64,000 nt of DNA from Enterobacter vonholyi (GCF_008364555.1 NZ_VTUC01000006.1:744001-808000); one strand, 5' to 3'; counted from the stretch's first letter, positions 43,144-51,892 are shown. Notes: generated by a model not told the origin, from the sequence alone. Numbers and translations are program-made.

Positions 43144-43218
43144 TTAATCAATACGCTAAATAAAAAACACCAACAATTTAGCATTTTGCTATTGCACATA
43201 ATTTAGCATCACGCTAAA
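43144..43218. promoter_or_regulatory. Left operator cluster (three 17-bp sites) before the rightward early operon
   Basis: Sites at 43144-43160 (GCTAAA half intact), 43177-43193 (TTTAGC half intact) and 43202-43218 (perfect TTTAGC-ATCAC-GCTAAA). They have the same 6-5-6 pattern as the right cluster and fit OL1-OL3 controlling the recombination operon. Confidence 0.8.
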
Positions 43219-43747
43219 TTTACCCCATCGAAACGAAACATCGACAGCTGAGCGAAGTTAGCCAGCGGCGGACAGCAAGTCGCCTGCTTTTTAACAACAT
43301 GCAGATTTACAGCGTCAATGACCTGTTAAAACCCCTACACGTAAACGTGCTGTATCACCGGGTGCGATCCGGTCGGTGAGAGAGTATCCCCGCGCGAGAG
43401 CGAGAACGGCGTGAGAATGGGCAACACTGGCAGGGAGTTGGCGCTGATTCAACTTAGAGGAGTGATTCCAATGAAGCACTAAAGCGGATAGACCGCACCT
43501 TGATGCCTGCTCAGGCAGCGTGACGACGGCGTTCATACGGTCGGGTTCCCACGGCGGCGTAGTGAGGGAAAGGAAGCGTAAAGCATCACTGAGTTACCGA
43601 TTAGCGCCCGGTTAACGCGTAAACAGCTTCGAAAGGTGACCGGGCAACCGGCGCTGGCCACTGCGAGAGTGTGGAGTGGTTTCTGAGAATTGCTTTGTTG
43701 TAAATGGTGGCTTATTAGCCACCATGCAGTATGAAATTCTGACTCAA
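43219..43747 (+). other. Long untranslated leader of the rightward early operon
   Basis: About 530 bases with no convincing gene. It begins downstream of the left operators, holds a boxA-like element at 43285-43296 and several hairpins (CACG/CGTG at 43338-43349, ACCGG/CCGGT around 43368, CCCGGT/ACCGGG around 43608-43643). The distal part contains a three-codon frame (ATGAAGCACTAA) after a good ribosome site. It may act as an antitermination (nut or put-like) RNA. No N-like gene was recognised. Confidence 0.5.
43285..43296 (+). promoter_or_regulatory. boxA-like antitermination element
   Basis: TGCTTTTTAACA matches the ribosomal boxA TGCTCTTTAACA at 11 of 12 positions. It lies 67 bases after the last left operator, as expected for a nut-like site bound by NusB/NusE. 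Confidence 0.6.
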
Positions 43748-44029
43748 TTATCTGGGATAGAGATAACTATCCCATTCAGTGAATGCACACACAAATACAG
43801 ATGCTGGTTTGCTAGAAAGTAAATCTGCAATGGCACTCACCTGTGATCGTACATCCTGAGCACTACCGGTGCTTTCTCCCGTATATGTTCCATTTGGTAG
43901 CTCAAAGACTTTCCTGTTTTCATCAAGTACGTCCTTACTGAATCCGGACTTTTCCATTTCTTCGTACAGTTTTTCATAAGATTGGTAATCGGCATCAAAC
44001 AGCTCAACTCTAACCAAATATCTCGTCAT
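43748..44029 (-). CDS. Small GhoS/DUF2622-like protein against the early operon
   Basis: 93 residues, GAGGGAG upstream. The pattern (M)TRYLVRVELFDADYQSYEK, then ELPNGTYTGEST, fits my recollection of the GhoS/DUF2622 family, ferredoxin-fold proteins whose E. coli member GhoS is an RNA-cutting antitoxin. No partner toxin gene is visible beside it. It lies on the opposite strand between the leader and the first early genes and is AT-rich, so it is likely a lysogen-expressed accessory gene. Confidence 0.6.
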   Translation of the reverse strand: MTRYLVRVELFDADYQSYEKLYEEMEKSGFSKDVLDENRKVFELPNGTYTGESTGSAQDVRSQVSAIADLLSSKPASVFVCAFTEWDSYLYPR

Positions 44030-44178
44030 TTGACTCCCTCATTTTTACTTTTGAAACAGCAATGTAACCCATTTTAAATATGCAAAAAGAGAAGAATGTC
44101 ACGTCCAGTTTTAGTTCCATTTTCACACGCTGATGCGACTTTTTCATACCTCAGTCGCTTTACCGAGGCGGCTTAGTT

Positions 44179-44286
44179 ATGACAACCGGCGGCCATCCAC
44201 CGTCCAATGAAACACAGAAAAATGCGTTGAAGTCTTGTATTAACAGTTCCGTTCGCCGCGATAAGGCCAAGAGGAAATCATGGTAA
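44179..44286 (+). CDS. Possible 35-residue basic protein
   Basis: MTTGGHPPSNETQKNALKSC then INSSVRRDKAKRKSW. It overlaps the next small gene by 7 bases. The C-terminus is Arg/Lys-rich. The ribosome site (AGGCGG) is weak and far, so the call is tentative. Confidence 0.35.
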   Translation: MTTGGHPPSNETQKNALKSCINSSVRRDKAKRKSW

Positions 44287-44408
44287 ATCAGCAGCAGATC
44301 AGAGAGGCCCAACGGCTCGCGTCGTTTGCGGTACTCCATCGCAATGCTCCGGCGTGGGAAGAAGCAAAGCGCCTTTACGCCGTCGCCATCGGGAGGACTC
44401 TTCACTGA
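44280..44408 (+). CDS. 42-residue early protein
   Basis: MVNQQQIREAQRLASFAVLH then RNAPAWEEAKRLYAVAIGRT. GAGGA lies 4-8 bases before the ATG. The stop overlaps the start of the next gene (TGATG). Helical and short; function unknown. Confidence 0.55.
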   Translation: MVNQQQIREAQRLASFAVLHRNAPAWEEAKRLYAVAIGRTLH

Positions 44409-44605
44409 TGGAAACTTTATTCGCACTTGTCCTGACCGTGGCAATGACGAACGGTGATTATCAGGACGTCATTCTCGGCGTTTACGACAGCCAGCAGGAA
44501 TGCAGTCAGGCAGCTACAGAGCAGAAAGTGTCAGCTGAGTGCTGGCCGGTAGAAAGCATCCTCCGCAACGGCGAGTTCCCGGCGAAATCCATCGCGCAGC
44601 AGTAA
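44408..44605 (+). CDS. DUF1482 family early protein
   Basis: 65 residues from ATG 44408 (METLFALVLTVAMTNGDYQD). The family pattern is a hydrophobic N-terminus, then ILGVYDSQQECSQAA, two conserved Cys, and CWPVESILR. It is a common lambdoid early gene near the recombination genes; the function is unknown. The N-terminus may act as a signal or anchor. Confidence 0.78.
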   Translation: METLFALVLTVAMTNGDYQDVILGVYDSQQECSQAATEQKVSAECWPVESILRNGEFPAKSIAQQ

Positions 44606-44677
44606 CCACCCTATTCAACCGATCGGCCTGGCTAAAAGCGGGCGGGATCTGCACATCCAAATTTCAGGAGTTCAGCC

Positions 44678-44962
44678 ATGAACGCATACCTCACTTACGA
44701 CCGCATCGAAGATCGGCGCTGGGTTGAGCAGCAGCTCACCGACGAGAAAGAGAAGTGGATCGACGACCGGGCACAGAAAATCATCGACATGATGCCAAAA
44801 GAGCCGTCCGGCCTCTTCCACTTCACGGTCCCGATTGACTCCAGCCCATACGAAGGACTTCGCAGCGATAAAGCTGGCGAGGCTTACAACGATTTCATTT
44901 CGGCAGTTGCTTACGCCCAGGCGGAATACGACTGGGAACACCGTACCGGCTGCCCGTTTTAA
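44678..44962 (+). CDS. Conserved phage early protein upstream of bet
   Basis: 94 residues (MNAYLTYDRIEDRRWVEQQL). It is acidic and helical, with a central FHFTVPIDSSPYEGLRSDKA and C-terminal HRTGCPF. CAGGAG precedes the start. It sits just before bet in the recombination operon. Function unknown. Confidence 0.68.
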   Translation: MNAYLTYDRIEDRRWVEQQLTDEKEKWIDDRAQKIIDMMPKEPSGLFHFTVPIDSSPYEGLRSDKAGEAYNDFISAVAYAQAEYDWEHRTGCPF

Positions 44963-44979
44963 TTTTGAGGGGATTAACG

Positions 44980-45825
44980 ATGGCAAACGAATTAACAATC
45001 ACAGCAACGTCGCTTCAGGAGATAGGCGTCGACGTCTCCACCTGGAGCGCGCTGAAGAACAGCATCTACCCTGGCGCCAAAGACGAATCGGTAATGATGG
45101 CGCTTGACTACTGCCGCGCCCGCCAGTTGGACCCGTTGCTCAAACCTGTTCACCTCGTGCCGATGAGCGTCAAAGACTCAAGAACGGGTAAAAGCGAATG
45201 GCGCGACGTGGTAATGCCGGGCATCGGGCTTTACCGCATTCAGGCGGACCGCTCAGGTGATTATGCCGGTGCCCGCGAACCAGAGTTCGGTCCAGACACG
45301 ACGCAGACGCTTTCTGGTGTTGAGGTCAGCTTCCCTCAGTGGTGCAAATACACCGTCTACAAGCGCATGCCCAGCGGGGAGATCGTCGAGTTCAGCGCCA
45401 AAGAATATTGGATTGAAAACTACGCCACCGGCGGCCGCGACACCACGGCGCCGAACGCGATGTGGAAAAAGCGCCCATACGGACAGCTGGCGAAATGCGC
45501 AGAAGCCCAGGCGTTGCGAAAGGCCTGGCCTGAGATTGGACAGCAGCCTACCGCAGAAGAAATGGAAGGCAAATCACTGGACGTAGATATCCGTGACGTC
45601 ACGCCGCGCAGCACCACAGAAGCGCTTTCACCAGCAGCAAGCGAAGAAACGCTTCAGGCGATAACCGATCTCTTAACGACACTGGATAAAGACTGGGAGA
45701 AAGACTTCCTTCCACTGTGCAGCGACATCTTCAAACGGCAAATTCTTGAGGCGTCAGAACTCACTGAAGAAGAGGCGCAGAAAGGGTTTGGCTTCCTTCA
45801 GAAAAGGGCTAAGGCGGCAGCATGA
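44980..45825 (+). CDS. bet: Recombination protein Bet (RecT family annealase)
   Basis: 281 residues from ATG 44980 ([20 protein letters not shown]), GAGGGG upstream. The Bet/RecT core shows [19 protein letters not shown] and [19 protein letters not shown]. It anneals complementary single strands produced by Exo. It overlaps exo by ATGA, the lambda red arrangement. Confidence 0.95.
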   Translation: MANELTITATSLQEIGVDVSTWSALKNSIYPGAKDESVMMALDYCRARQLDPLLKPVHLVPMSVKDSRTGKSEWRDVVMPGIGLYRIQADRSGDYAGAREPEFGPDTTQTLSGVEVSFPQWCKYTVYKRMPSGEIVEFSAKEYWIENYATGGRDTTAPNAMWKKRPYGQLAKCAEAQALRKAWPEIGQQPTAEEMEGKSLDVDIRDVTPRSTTEALSPAASEETLQAITDLLTTLDKDWEKDFLPLCSDIFKRQILEASELTEEEAQKGFGFLQKRAKAAA

Positions 45826-46502
45826 CACCAGAAATTATCCTTGCCCGGACCGGCATTGACGTAACCACTATCCAACAGGGCGATGAGGCGTGGCACCGGC
45901 TGCGCCTTGGTGTTATCACCGCCTCTGAAGTGCACAACGTCATTTCCAAGCCGCGCTCCGGAACCAAATGGACGGGCATGAAGATGTCCTACTTCCACAC
46001 CCTACTCGCCGAAGTATGCACCGGCGTCGCGCCAGAGGTTAACGCCAAGGCGCTGGCCTGGGGCAAGCAGTATGAAGAAGACGCCCGCACCCTCTTCGAG
46101 TTCACCACGGACGTGAAAGTCACGGAGTCTCCGATCCTGTTCCGTGACGAGAGCATGCGCACCGCGTGCTCCCCTGACGGCCTGTGCAGTAACGGATTCG
46201 GCCTTGAGCTTAAGTGCCCTTTCACCTCTCGCGATTTCATGAAATTCCGCCTTGGCGGTTTCGAAGCCATCAAGTCTGCGTACATGGCCCAGGTGCAGTA
46301 CAGCATGTGGGTTACCGGAAAAGATGCCTGGTTCTTTGCCAACTACGACCCGCGCATGAAGCGCGAAGGTATTCACCACGTCGTCGTTGAGCGGGATCCG
46401 CAGTACATGACCGATTTCAACGAAATGGTGCCTGAGTTCATTGAGAAGATGGACGAGGCGCTGGCAGAGATCGGCTTCACGTTCGGGGAACAGTGGAAAT
46501 GA
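45822..46502 (+). CDS. exo: Lambda-type exonuclease Exo (YqaJ family)
   Basis: 226 residues, the lambda Exo length. Active-site residues are in CSPDGL (Asp) and LELKCP (Glu and Lys). It degrades the 5' strand of double-stranded DNA ends as a trimer and hands the 3' overhang to Bet. Coupled to bet upstream and to a small gene downstream by ATGA overlaps. Confidence 0.95.
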   Translation: MTPEIILARTGIDVTTIQQGDEAWHRLRLGVITASEVHNVISKPRSGTKWTGMKMSYFHTLLAEVCTGVAPEVNAKALAWGKQYEEDARTLFEFTTDVKVTESPILFRDESMRTACSPDGLCSNGFGLELKCPFTSRDFMKFRLGGFEAIKSAYMAQVQYSMWVTGKDAWFFANYDPRMKREGIHHVVVERDPQYMTDFNEMVPEFIEKMDEALAEIGFTFGEQWK

Positions 46503-46927
46503 AACGCACACCCTTCTATCGCAGGCCCGGGCGAACCGGGCAATTCTCCGGCCTCCGCGAACGCGTTATCTGGATGATTCAGACGCGTGGCCGCCCGGTA
46601 ACCGGTAGCGAAATCGCTGAGAAGTTTGGCGTAACCCTGATTGAGTTTAACCGGGTAGCCAACGGCATAACTCGAGGCTCCGGACAGATAGCGCAGATCG
46701 TTGAGTCGGAAAAGTGGATCAACGAGGACGGCATCTGCGACCGGACTTTCGACCTCGTCACGAAGCCAAAGGTCATTACACCACAGGGTAAATCGCGGCT
46801 GTTCACCCGGCGCGCCATTGAACAATCGCAGGAAGGTAGACGGCAGGAGTGCATTGCGCGTGCCGCCCGCCGTCGCCGCCTGATTGCTCAGGGCCTCTAC
46901 ATCGACGAAATGGAGTCCATCCTATGA
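46499..46927 (+). CDS. HTH-containing early protein after exo
   Basis: 142 residues from ATG 46499 on the exo stop. A helix-turn-helix-like segment [20 protein letters not shown] lies near residues 32-51, and a basic C-terminus ([17 protein letters not shown]) follows. It is part of the coupled recombination operon. DNA binding is inferred. Confidence 0.68.
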   Translation: MKRTPFYRRPGRTGQFSGLRERVIWMIQTRGRPVTGSEIAEKFGVTLIEFNRVANGITRGSGQIAQIVESEKWINEDGICDRTFDLVTKPKVITPQGKSRLFTRRAIEQSQEGRRQECIARAARRRRLIAQGLYIDEMESIL

Positions 46928-47076
46928 CTCACGCTCACGACGACATCAGGGTTGGCACACTGCGCCTCCCCTTCATTGGTAACGGCTGGCTAATGCCATG
47001 GGGTGAAGTGGTAAGCAATCCATTAAAGGCGCAGCGGCTCGCTGAGGAATATCGGGAAAGGCAGGAGGCGGCATGA
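46924..47076 (+). CDS. 50-residue early protein
   Basis: [20 protein letters not shown] then GWLMPWGEVVSNPLKAQRLA. It starts on the stop of the previous gene (ATGA) and ends on the start of the methyltransferase gene. Such tight coupling supports reality. Function unknown. Confidence 0.65.
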   Translation: MTHAHDDIRVGTLRLPFIGNGWLMPWGEVVSNPLKAQRLAEEYRERQEAA

Positions 47077-49043
47077 GATACGGAAGCGTGTGCAGCGGCA
47101 TCGAAGCTGCCAGTAAAGCGTGGGAACCTCTCGACTGGAAACCTGCCTGGTTCTCTGAAATCGAACCATTCCCATCCTCAGTCCTCGCCCATCACTGGCC
47201 GGAAGTAACCAACCTCGGCGACATGACCAAAATCGCCGATGCGGTCCGCGCTGGTGATGTCGAAGCGCCTGATGTTCTGGTCGGTGGTACGCCCTGCCAG
47301 GCATTCAGCATCGCCGGCTTACGCGAAGGCCTGTCTGACGACCGCGGGCAATTAACTCTTTCTTACGTGGAATTAGCCAATGCAATCGACACAAAGCGCC
47401 GCGAACGCGGTGAACCAGAATCAATCATCGTCTGGGAAAACGTCCCCGGCGTGCTCAGCAGCAAAGACAATGCCTTCGGGTGCTTTCTGGCAGGACTTGC
47501 CGGAGAAAGCAGTGAGTTGCAGCCAGCAGGGGGAAAATGGACGCACGCAGGTTGTGTGTCTGGACCAGAAAGGTTTATTGCCTGGCGCGTCCTTGATGCT
47601 CAATTTTTCGGAGTGGCCCAACGACGCCGCCGTGTGTTCGTTGTCGCAAGTGCTCGAAAAGGATTCGATCCCGCAGCGGTACTTTTTGAGCTCGACAGCA
47701 TGCGCCGGGATTCTGCGCCGCGCCGAGAATCGCAACCGGAAATTGCCAGAGATGCTGGAGAGCGCACTAAAGTCGGTAGTCACTGGGATAACCCAACAAA
47801 CCCTCACCCAACCCTAAATCAGTCCAACAATATTGGCGGAATCGGCGCCAGTAATCAGGAATTGTTCAGCCAGCGCGGTTCCGGGCTCGTATCAGATTCT
47901 TACTCTGATGTTTCCCGAACTCTTCTTGCAAAAGAAAACGACAGCACTGCCGAGGATTTGGAAACTTATGTCGTTCATGGAACTCAAGATCCAGACATTA
48001 ACCGAGAACTTGCGCACACACTCGGGCGCAACAACGGGCAAGAAAACGCCTGCATTGCATTTAGCTACAAAGATAATGGAGCTGATGTGACGTCAGATCT
48101 GTCACCAACGATTCGCGCAGGCAACCACGATAAAAGCCATGCTAACAGCGGCCAACCCCCTGCCATCTGCATCCAACATGCTTCTATCGGTCGTCACGAT
48201 GCAACTGGCCCTCAGGGCAAAGGTTATCAGGAAGATGTGGCTTTCACTCAGGATTCTCGCTCATCCGCTGACGTCGTTCAGTACGGAATGCAGGTTCGCC
48301 GCCTAACACCGATTGAGTGCGAGCGCCTTCAGGGCTTTCCTGATAATCACACTCTGATCGGCTGGCGCGGGAAGGATGCTGATGAATGCCCGGACGGGCC
48401 ACGCTATAAAGCCATCGGAAATAGCATGGCAGTTCCGGTCATGCGCTGGATTGGTGAGCGCATCGCCGCAGCGCTGCCAGCAGAGAAGTTGAATGGTGAT
48501 TATGGCGGAAGTAAAACACCGCTCGACCAGCGTGACCTCTGGCGCACTCCACCAGCCATCTTCGTTTCCCTTGATGCTGAGTTTTGCTTCCAACTGGATG
48601 CCGCCGCAGCGCCGCATAACGCGCTGTGCCGGAAGTTCATCACAGTCGAGCAGAACACGCTGGAAACGCCCTGGGCTGATTACCTGAGAATTCCCGGCTA
48701 CGTCTGGCTGAACCCACCTTATAGCGACATCACGCCGTTCGTGAAAAAGGCCGCTGCCGAGAGCGCCAATCAGATTGGCACGGTCATGCTGGTACCGGCA
48801 GACACTTCGGTTGGCTGGTTTAGGGAGGCCATCCAGACCGCCAGCGAAGTTCGCTTCATCACCGCCGGTCGGCTGGCATTTATCAACCCGATCACCGGTA
48901 AGCCCGTCAGCGGAAACAACAAGGGCTCAATGCTCATCATCTGGCGACCGTACCCGCGCACACACTGCCACTTCGCAACTGTGGACCGGGACGAGCTGAT
49001 GGCTTTCGGGGCGAAACTTCTCGCCCGTCGGGAGGCCGCATGA
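47073..49043 (+). CDS. Fused DNA C5-cytosine and N6-adenine methyltransferase
   Basis: 656 residues. Residues 1-~465 form a C5-cytosine methyltransferase: SVCSGIEA (SAM binding), GGTPCQAFSIAG (catalytic Cys), WENVPGV, FGVAQRRRRVFVV, ERLQGFP and YKAIGNSMAVPVM in the normal order. Residues ~485-656 are a phage Dam-type N6-adenine methyltransferase: DLWRTPPAIFVSLDAEFCFQ and WLNPPYSD. Fusion would protect phage DNA from several restriction systems at once. It is flanked by ATGA overlaps. The specificities cannot be read from sequence. Confidence 0.9.
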   Translation: MRYGSVCSGIEAASKAWEPLDWKPAWFSEIEPFPSSVLAHHWPEVTNLGDMTKIADAVRAGDVEAPDVLVGGTPCQAFSIAGLREGLSDDRGQLTLSYVELANAIDTKRRERGEPESIIVWENVPGVLSSKDNAFGCFLAGLAGESSELQPAGGKWTHAGCVSGPERFIAWRVLDAQFFGVAQRRRRVFVVASARKGFDPAAVLFELDSMRRDSAPRRESQPEIARDAGERTKVGSHWDNPTNPHPTLNQSNNIGGIGASNQELFSQRGSGLVSDSYSDVSRTLLAKENDSTAEDLETYVVHGTQDPDINRELAHTLGRNNGQENACIAFSYKDNGADVTSDLSPTIRAGNHDKSHANSGQPPAICIQHASIGRHDATGPQGKGYQEDVAFTQDSRSSADVVQYGMQVRRLTPIECERLQGFPDNHTLIGWRGKDADECPDGPRYKAIGNSMAVPVMRWIGERIAAALPAEKLNGDYGGSKTPLDQRDLWRTPPAIFVSLDAEFCFQLDAAAAPHNALCRKFITVEQNTLETPWADYLRIPGYVWLNPPYSDITPFVKKAAAESANQIGTVMLVPADTSVGWFREAIQTASEVRFITAGRLAFINPITGKPVSGNNKGSMLIIWRPYPRTHCHFATVDRDELMAFGAKLLARREAA

Positions 49044-49159
49044 CGCCAGACACAGAAAACGCCAGTATCAAGGCACTAATCACCAGGTCGCTAAAGCGGC
49101 CTTTTTTATTGCTGGCGTTCACCTTCAACCGAATTAACCGACAATTCCGGGAGCATTGA
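49040..49159 (+). CDS. 39-residue early protein
   Basis: MTPDTENASIKALITRSLKR then PFLLLAFTFNRINRQFREH. It starts on the methyltransferase stop (ATGA). A short hydrophobic run lies in the middle. Coupling supports it; the function is unknown. Confidence 0.5.
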   Translation: MTPDTENASIKALITRSLKRPFLLLAFTFNRINRQFREH

Positions 49160-49161
49160 AA

Positions 49162-49383
49162 ATGGCCGATATCATCGATACAGCAGCAGAGATTGAAGAG
49201 CTTCAGCGTAACGCTGCCCTTTCAGCTCACCGTCTTAACCGCAACGCCATATCAGCTGAGCGTTGTGAAGAATGCGACGAACCAATTCCCGAGCCGCGGC
49301 GCGCGGCCGTTCCCGGCTGCCAGACGTGCGCGGATTGCCAGGGTGTTATCGAGTTAAGGAATAAGCAGAGGGGGATCCAGTGA
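49162..49383 (+). CDS. TraR/DksA-type zinc-finger protein
   Basis: 73 residues from ATG 49162 (MADIIDTAAEIEELQRNAAL). The C-terminal C4 zinc finger is CEECDEPIPEPRRAAVPGC followed by QTCADC. This is the small TraR/YbiI type. DksA-like proteins act in the RNA polymerase secondary channel; phage versions may retune host transcription. Coupled to the next gene by GTGA. Confidence 0.85.
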   Translation: MADIIDTAAEIEELQRNAALSAHRLNRNAISAERCEECDEPIPEPRRAAVPGCQTCADCQGVIELRNKQRGIQ

Positions 49384-49952
49384 AAGAGCGCGGAATGATT
49401 TTTAACGGCGAGATGGTGCGCGCCATTCTCGATGGCGGCAAGACGCAGACGCGGCGGCCAGTGAAGGTCCCACACATTGATAGAGATGCAATGTGCGAAT
49501 TATCTGGTAATGAATTGGCTGGTGAGTTATCGGCGGGAAATTACAGAAACAGCCCACACGGTAAACTAGGCGATCGTATCTGGGTGCGGGAGACTTGGGC
49601 ACGCTACAACATCGACCAGGATAGCCACGATATGGCTTACCGAGCTACGCCACCTGGAGACTGGCCGGAAGAAGGAAGATGGCGTCCATCAATTCACATG
49701 CCGCGCTGGGCCAGTCGCCTAATGCTGGAAATTACCGGTGTGCGAGTTGAGCGATTGCAGGCCATTACCCTTGGGGATATCTGTAAGGAAATCGGCTGCG
49801 GTCTTTACGACTTCCGCCCTGCCACTTATGGCTTTCAGGTGTGGGAAGATCTGTGGAAGTCGATCTACGGGGAAGAAAACTGGCAGGCGAACCCATGGGT
49901 CTGGGTAATCGAATTTAAGGTGGTTCCCAATGTTCAGGATAATCCAGCCTAA
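49380..49952 (+). CDS. ASCH-domain-like phage protein
   Basis: 190 residues from GTG 49380 on the previous stop. The family pattern GMIFNGEMVRAILDGGKTQT followed by RRPVK, later LGDRIWVRETWARYN and a C-terminal NPWVWVIEF, is the phage ASCH-like type (RNA-binding-like fold). It is common in lambdoid early operons. The function is unknown; nucleic-acid binding is inferred. Confidence 0.75.
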   Translation: MKERGMIFNGEMVRAILDGGKTQTRRPVKVPHIDRDAMCELSGNELAGELSAGNYRNSPHGKLGDRIWVRETWARYNIDQDSHDMAYRATPPGDWPEEGRWRPSIHMPRWASRLMLEITGVRVERLQAITLGDICKEIGCGLYDFRPATYGFQVWEDLWKSIYGEENWQANPWVWVIEFKVVPNVQDNPA

Positions 49953-50169
49953 TACCTGGTACGCCGATCCCCACGGCGCGCCCTGCAAAATCCTCCGAGC
50001 TACCCACGAAGTAATCCACTACATCCGCAACGGTCGCACCTGCATCGCCAGCATGGGCCGCTTTCAGCATGAATTCGAGCCGCTGACCAAAGCACAGGCT
50101 GAGCGGATCGCCGAAGAAATCGAAACATCAGAACACCTGAAGAAGCTGCGTGCCCAGCGCGCAGCCTAA
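49930..50169 (+). CDS. DUF4222 family early protein
   Basis: 79 residues (MFRIIQPNTWYADPHGAPCK). The family pattern TWYADPHGAPCKILRATHE and RNGRTCIASMGRFQHEFEPL is clear. It overlaps the previous gene by 23 bases. Common near the integrase end of lambdoid prophages; function unknown. Confidence 0.78.
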   Translation: MFRIIQPNTWYADPHGAPCKILRATHEVIHYIRNGRTCIASMGRFQHEFEPLTKAQAERIAEEIETSEHLKKLRAQRAA

Positions 50170-50177
50170 GGAGAACT

Positions 50178-50408
50178 ATGAGCACCATTCAGGACATCCG
50201 AAACCAGCTATCAACCCTGGTCACCGAGGCGCACAAAGTTGCGTGCTCCCTCGATATTGGTGATGAGCGAACCGAGGCTTTCGAGCTATACGAAGCGCTT
50301 CGTCGACTTCAGCGCCAGGGTGCAGCTGGTGAAATCCTTTCCGCAACTAACCCACTTCTCGCATCACCATATTACGACGAGGACTGGGACGAAGATGAAT
50401 ACGACTGA
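50178..50408 (+). CDS. Small acidic early protein
   Basis: 76 residues (MSTIQDIRNQLSTLVTEAHK), with AAGGAG upstream. It is helical with a very acidic C-terminus (YYDEDWDEDEYD). Located between the DUF4222 gene and the excisionase-like gene. Acidic tails like this can mimic DNA; inference only. Confidence 0.65.
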   Translation: MSTIQDIRNQLSTLVTEAHKVACSLDIGDERTEAFELYEALRRLQRQGAAGEILSATNPLLASPYYDEDWDEDEYD

Positions 50409-50514
50409 CGCAACTGATAGCCAGTTATGAGCTGGCTATTGGGTGCGAAAGCACTGCAACGTCATCCCTTTTGCCCGGCCCAGCGCCGGGCTTCTTTTTG
50501 CCTGGAGAACACAG

Positions 50515-50730
50515 ATGAATGACAGCATCCTGGTTACAAGCGAAATCCTTGCCCGTTACAAAATTTCCCGCAGCACGCTCTATTTCTGGAGCACACCAGA
50601 ACGCATGCCATCCTGCTTTTCTTGCCCGTTCCCGAAACCAACCATACCAGGGAACCCTAAGCGGTGGCGCGAATCGGAAATTAAGTCATGGGAGGATAAA
50701 GTCAATTTCACTAAAGGGGATATCCAATAA
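50515..50730 (+). CDS. AlpA-like excisionase / directionality factor
   Basis: 71 residues from ATG 50515 (MNDSILVTSEILARYKISRS). The winged-helix pattern TSEILARYKISRSTLYFW and PKRWRESEIKSWEDK is that of AlpA/excisionase regulators. It is convergent with and overlaps the integrase 3' end by 20 bases, the usual partner position. It should control excision. Confidence 0.75.
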   Translation: MNDSILVTSEILARYKISRSTLYFWSTPERMPSCFSCPFPKPTIPGNPKRWRESEIKSWEDKVNFTKGDIQ

Positions 50731-51892
50731 CCTCCTGCAGGTGCTTCTGCCAGATATCCAGCCATTCATGCTGATCGTCCATATAGTCATGAAGGTTGTA
50801 TCTGGCCATCACCCCTCCCATCTGGTGTCCGAGCAGCTTTTCTATAACGTGTGGCGGAGCGCCAAGCTCGGACAGGCGCGTGGCCACCGTTCGCCTCAAG
50901 TCATGCAATGACCACTCCTTCATCCCGTTCCTGCGTACAACCTGCATAGAGTATGTCGAGACTAAGGTCTGGCCCGGCGGCACATCTTCTTTATCTCGGA
51001 ATTGGGCAGGTGTAAGAACGTGTTTAGTTATTGATCCGCGTTGGTGCTCCTGCAGAAGGCGGATCGCCGTATCTGGCAGCGCACGACGGATAGTTTTTCC
51101 GGTCTTATAATCCTCTGCTGGCACTGTCCAGGTCCTTTCTTTGAAATCGAACCAGTCCCATCGAGATTTTCTAATTTCTGCAGCACGACAGCCTGTCAGG
51201 ATCATGAACCTGATAACCAGTTGTTGTGAGGGTGGAAGAGAGAAAAGAGTATCCCACACCTGCTTCAGCTCACTATCTGATAGCTTCCTTTCCTTCATTT
51301 TGGCAGCGATCCCAACATCTGACCGCCGCAGCGATTCAAGAGGGTTGTTTTTGATAACCCCCCTGTTGTGACAGAACCGGAAAGCACGCTTGGTCAGGGA
51401 CAGCATCTCGCCTGATATAACACTTCTTCCCATCGCATCAAAAACTTCAAGCCAGTTGGCCTTCACTGTCTGGTCGACGATAGCCTTTCCGATACGGGGG
51501 CTGATGTGCTTCCTGAAACTCTTGCCATTAGCATCAATTTTGATGAGCCCCTCCGGGATGCAGTAATGCTTCACCCAATAGTCATAAGCCTCATCAACTG
51601 TCAGCGCTTCTATTCTTTCAGCTTTCTCTACCAAAACTTTCTGTCGAGGGTCATACCCCTCACTCAACCACGCCCTGAACTGCTGCCTTCTGTCTCGTGC
51701 TTGTGACAAAGAAATGGTTGGATATTCTCCGATGCTTAGCTGCACAGGCTTTCCCTGCCAGCGATACCGATAGAAGAATGTGATCGAACCGGTTATGCTT
51801 AGACGCACGTTAAGGCCGTTTGAGTCGGAGATAACCTCAACCTTCTCTCTGCGCTTTCCCAGCGATTTTCGTAACTTAGTATCTGTGAGCAT
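50711..51892 (-). CDS. int: Tyrosine recombinase integrase (P4-like)
   Basis: 393 residues from ATG 51892 (MLTDTKLRKSLGKRREKVEV). The N-terminal DUF4102-type arm-binding domain has LSIGEYPTISLSQARDRRQQ. The catalytic residues are R in TGCRAAEIRKSRW, HxxR in HDLRRT, H in LLGHQ and the nucleophile Tyr in MARYN. The 5' end faces yciA, so the attachment site is expected within 51893-52194. It would insert and excise the prophage at the phi80-type locus. Confidence 0.93.
   Translation of the reverse strand: MLTDTKLRKSLGKRREKVEVISDSNGLNVRLSITGSITFFYRYRWQGKPVQLSIGEYPTISLSQARDRRQQFRAWLSEGYDPRQKVLVEKAERIEALTVDEAYDYWVKHYCIPEGLIKIDANGKSFRKHISPRIGKAIVDQTVKANWLEVFDAMGRSVISGEMLSLTKRAFRFCHNRGVIKNNPLESLRRSDVGIAAKMKERKLSDSELKQVWDTLFSLPPSQQLVIRFMILTGCRAAEIRKSRWDWFDFKERTWTVPAEDYKTGKTIRRALPDTAIRLLQEHQRGSITKHVLTPAQFRDKEDVPPGQTLVSTYSMQVVRRNGMKEWSLHDLRRTVATRLSELGAPPHVIEKLLGHQMGGVMARYNLHDYMDDQHEWLDIWQKHLQEVIGYPL

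Noticed and set aside
43144..43218. Operator cluster considered as a CRISPR-like repeat
   Set aside because: Sites are palindromic, irregularly spaced and match the operators beside cI; no spacers or cas genes exist in the window.
47073..49043. A restriction enzyme partner for the methyltransferase
   Set aside because: Neighbouring genes are small phage early proteins without nuclease motifs; the enzyme appears solitary.
50443..50515. Longer start for the excisionase-like gene
   Set aside because: The upstream part has no ribosome site; ATG 50515 follows GGAGAACACAG and begins a family-like N-terminus.
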